A DNA stretch of 14,386 bases from Acetofilamentum sp. (GTDB taxonomy: Bacteria; Bacteroidota; Bacteroidia; Bacteroidales; DTU049), in contig DYON01000044.1 in NCBI GenBank assembly GCA_020720525.1, positions 1 through 14,386 of the forward strand. The letters are read 5' to 3'. A model generated the notes under the pieces. It saw only the letters and a list, made by a program, of their open reading frames with translations. It was not told the origin of the DNA and ran no database searches. A program made the translations under genes and the position numbers. This document shows, in pieces, positions 13,067 to 14,386 of the stretch; within the stretch, counting starts at the first letter, position 1; each line of letters begins with the position of its first letter.

Positions 13067-14277
13067 ATACAAACAGCGTTTACAGAATCAATAACAGCCT
13101 TGCAAATGGTTAGTACATCCTCATCACTTAGATCGTAATATACAGGCAAAGAAATTTCGCGACTAAAATTGTTGTATGCAACAGGGTAGTTGTCGATATT
13201 ATAACCAGCATTTTTGTAATAAGTCATCATCGGCAAAGGCTTAAAGTGCACATTAACTGCAACTTCGCGTTTAAATATTTCTTGAATAATTGCATTGCGT
13301 TGTTCTTCGACAATATCTTTAATTCTCAATAGAAAAACATGGTAAGACGATTCGGCAATTTGCGTTTTAACAATCGGGAGCTCTATTAAATGATGCTTAG
13401 AAAGCAGTTCAAAATACTTTTCAAAAATAGCTTTTCGCCGAACAAGCATATCGCTATTGTAGCGTTTTAGCTCCACAATACCAATAGCAGCTTGAATATC
13501 GGTCATATTGTATTTGTATCCAGGTTCAACAATGTCGTATTCCCAATTTCCAGGAACAAGCTTTGCTAAAGCATCTTTATTTTGACCATGCAACGATTTC
13601 ACAGCAAGAACTTGTTTAACAGATTCATTATTGAAAGAATCTGGCAGATTTAAACAAATAGCGCCACCTTCGGCAGTAGTAAGATTTTTAACTGCATGAA
13701 AAGAAAACACAGTGATGTCGGCAAGAGCACCTGCCATCAAAGAATAGTAAGAAGCCCCAATGCTATGAGCAGCATCGGCCAAGACAAGAATTCGATTAAG
13801 ATTTCGTTGAATATCATTTTGGGGATTGAAAAGTTTTTTAAATTCGGGTCTATTGGGAATTTCATTAATAGCATTATAATCACATGGAAATCCAGCCAAA
13901 TCGACAGGCATAATAACTTTAGTTGCTGGAGTAATAGCCCGAAGAATTAATTCTGGATCGATATTGAAATCGTCTAATTTACTATCAACAAAAACAGGTT
14001 TTGCTCCGCAATGCACAACAACATTAGCCGATGCGGCATAAGTATAAGCAGGGAGAATAACTTCATCGCCTGGTCCCACCCCGAACCAACGCAAGGCTAA
14101 TTCTAAACCAGCCGAAGCGCTATTTAAACAAATAATCTCTTTGCATTGGGTGTAATTTTTCAATAGCGATTCAAATTCACGGGTTTTGGGACCCGTGGTA
14201 ATCCAACCAGAAATAAGTACCTCATTAACAGCATCGACAATAGATTGATCGATACGAGGCGGAGAAAAAGGAATCAT
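13063..14277 (-). CDS. DegT/DnrJ/EryC1/StrS-family sugar aminotransferase (PglE-like)
   Basis: A 404-residue PLP-dependent aminotransferase that adds an amino group to a nucleotide-linked keto-sugar. Markers: SGWITTGPKTREFE (23-36), SASAGLELAL (53-62), LPAYTYAASANVV (75-87), LADAAHSIGA (167-175) and the PLP-binding Lys in SFHAVKNLTTAEGG (K197). Length and residues are typical, so it should be active. It is first in the unit with the PglC-like transferase and has a good promoter. The pairing suggests synthesis of a 4-amino sugar for a surface polysaccharide or protein glycan; the dehydratase and acetyltransferase of such a pathway are not in the window. Confidence 0.93.
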   Translation of the reverse strand: MIPFSPPRIDQSIVDAVNEVLISGWITTGPKTREFESLLKNYTQCKEIICLNSASAGLELALRWFGVGPGDEVILPAYTYAASANVVVHCGAKPVFVDSKLDDFNIDPELILRAITPATKVIMPVDLAGFPCDYNAINEIPNRPEFKKLFNPQNDIQRNLNRILVLADAAHSIGASYYSLMAGALADITVFSFHAVKNLTTAEGGAICLNLPDSFNNESVKQVLAVKSLHGQNKDALAKLVPGNWEYDIVEPGYKYNMTDIQAAIGIVELKRYNSDMLVRRKAIFEKYFELLSKHHLIELPIVKTQIAESSYHVFLLRIKDIVEEQRNAIIQEIFKREVAVNVHFKPLPMMTYYKNAGYNIDNYPVAYNNFSREISLPVYYDLSDEDVLTICKAVIDSVNAVCI

Positions 14278-14295
14278 GGTTAATAATTGATGTGG

Positions 14296-14325
14296 CGAAG
14301 GTAGGGAATAAAACGGAGAGACAAA
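14296..14325 (-). promoter_or_regulatory. Promoter of the aminotransferase / sugar transferase unit
   Basis: On the minus strand TTTG (14325-14322) is followed after 18 bases by TACCTTCG (14303-14296), one mismatch from TAnnTTTG. The predicted start is near 14289, with a leader of about 12 bases before the ATG at 14277. The remaining bases to the window end are AT-rich and show no gene. Confidence 0.5.
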
Positions 14326-14386
14326 AATTATTTTATTAGAATTTAGTGATTTATTATTTTCACTGATTTCAAATTAATTATTATCT

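Noticed and set aside
13067..13072. TTG start adding two residues to the sugar transferase
   Set aside because: ATG at 13066 gives the classic ATGA overlap and the usual family N-terminus (IAKRLFDF).
1..14386. CRISPR array, tRNA/rRNA genes, insertion sequences
   Set aside because: No regularly spaced repeats, no cloverleaf or rRNA-like conserved segments, and no transposase motifs or terminal repeats were seen on reading; no covariance or profile search could be run.

Overview
The window looks like chromosomal DNA of a Bacteroidota bacterium, most likely a Bacteroidales-type lineage that has a type IX secretion system (T9SS). The evidence is AT-rich DNA, a PepD-type M20 dipeptidase, transketolase split into two polypeptides, a CHU_C (gliding-motility-associated, T9SS type B) domain, a T9SS type A sorting domain, an ECF sigma factor, and several perfect copies of the Bacteroidota -7 promoter box TAnnTTTG just upstream of genes. 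No rRNA, tRNA, CRISPR array, insertion sequence or phage gene was recognised.

Left part, 1-5380, mostly minus strand. It holds an acyltransferase cut by the window edge (to 599), a gene-poor gap with a doubtful 46-residue membrane ORF and an orphan T9SS sorting domain on the plus strand (837-1052), a large Pif1/RecD-like helicase with HRDC and helix-turn-helix C-terminal domains (1067-3538), and a two-gene unit (5380 down to 3621). That unit is a transketolase C-terminal subunit translationally coupled by an ATGA overlap to an M15-family D-Ala-D-Ala carboxypeptidase-like lipoprotein.

Middle, 5381-7116, plus strand. A divergent promoter region leads into pepD, which ends at a good intrinsic terminator (7083-7116). 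A 54-codon ORF with its own -7 box lies in the leader region.

Right-centre, 7206-12477, plus strand. Five tightly spaced genes look like one operon, bounded by the pepD terminator and a perfect 9-bp hairpin terminator: transketolase N-subunit, an exported von Willebrand factor A (vWA) protein, a transketolase C-subunit, an ECF sigma factor, and a membrane protein that looks like its anti-sigma partner but ends in a T9SS type B sorting domain. The vWA gene sits between the two halves of transketolase. The sigma/anti-sigma pair links the operon to possible envelope or secretion sensing.

Right end, 12476-14277, minus strand. A PglC-like phosphoglycosyl transferase overlaps by ATGA the end of a DegT/PglE-like sugar aminotransferase. 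This is the start of a surface-glycan or glycoprotein locus with its promoter at about 14296-14325.

The most unusual items are the anti-sigma/T9SS-domain fusion, the five-gene operon that joins central carbon metabolism to a vWA protein and sigma regulation, and the presence of two different transketolase C-subunits with only one N-subunit.
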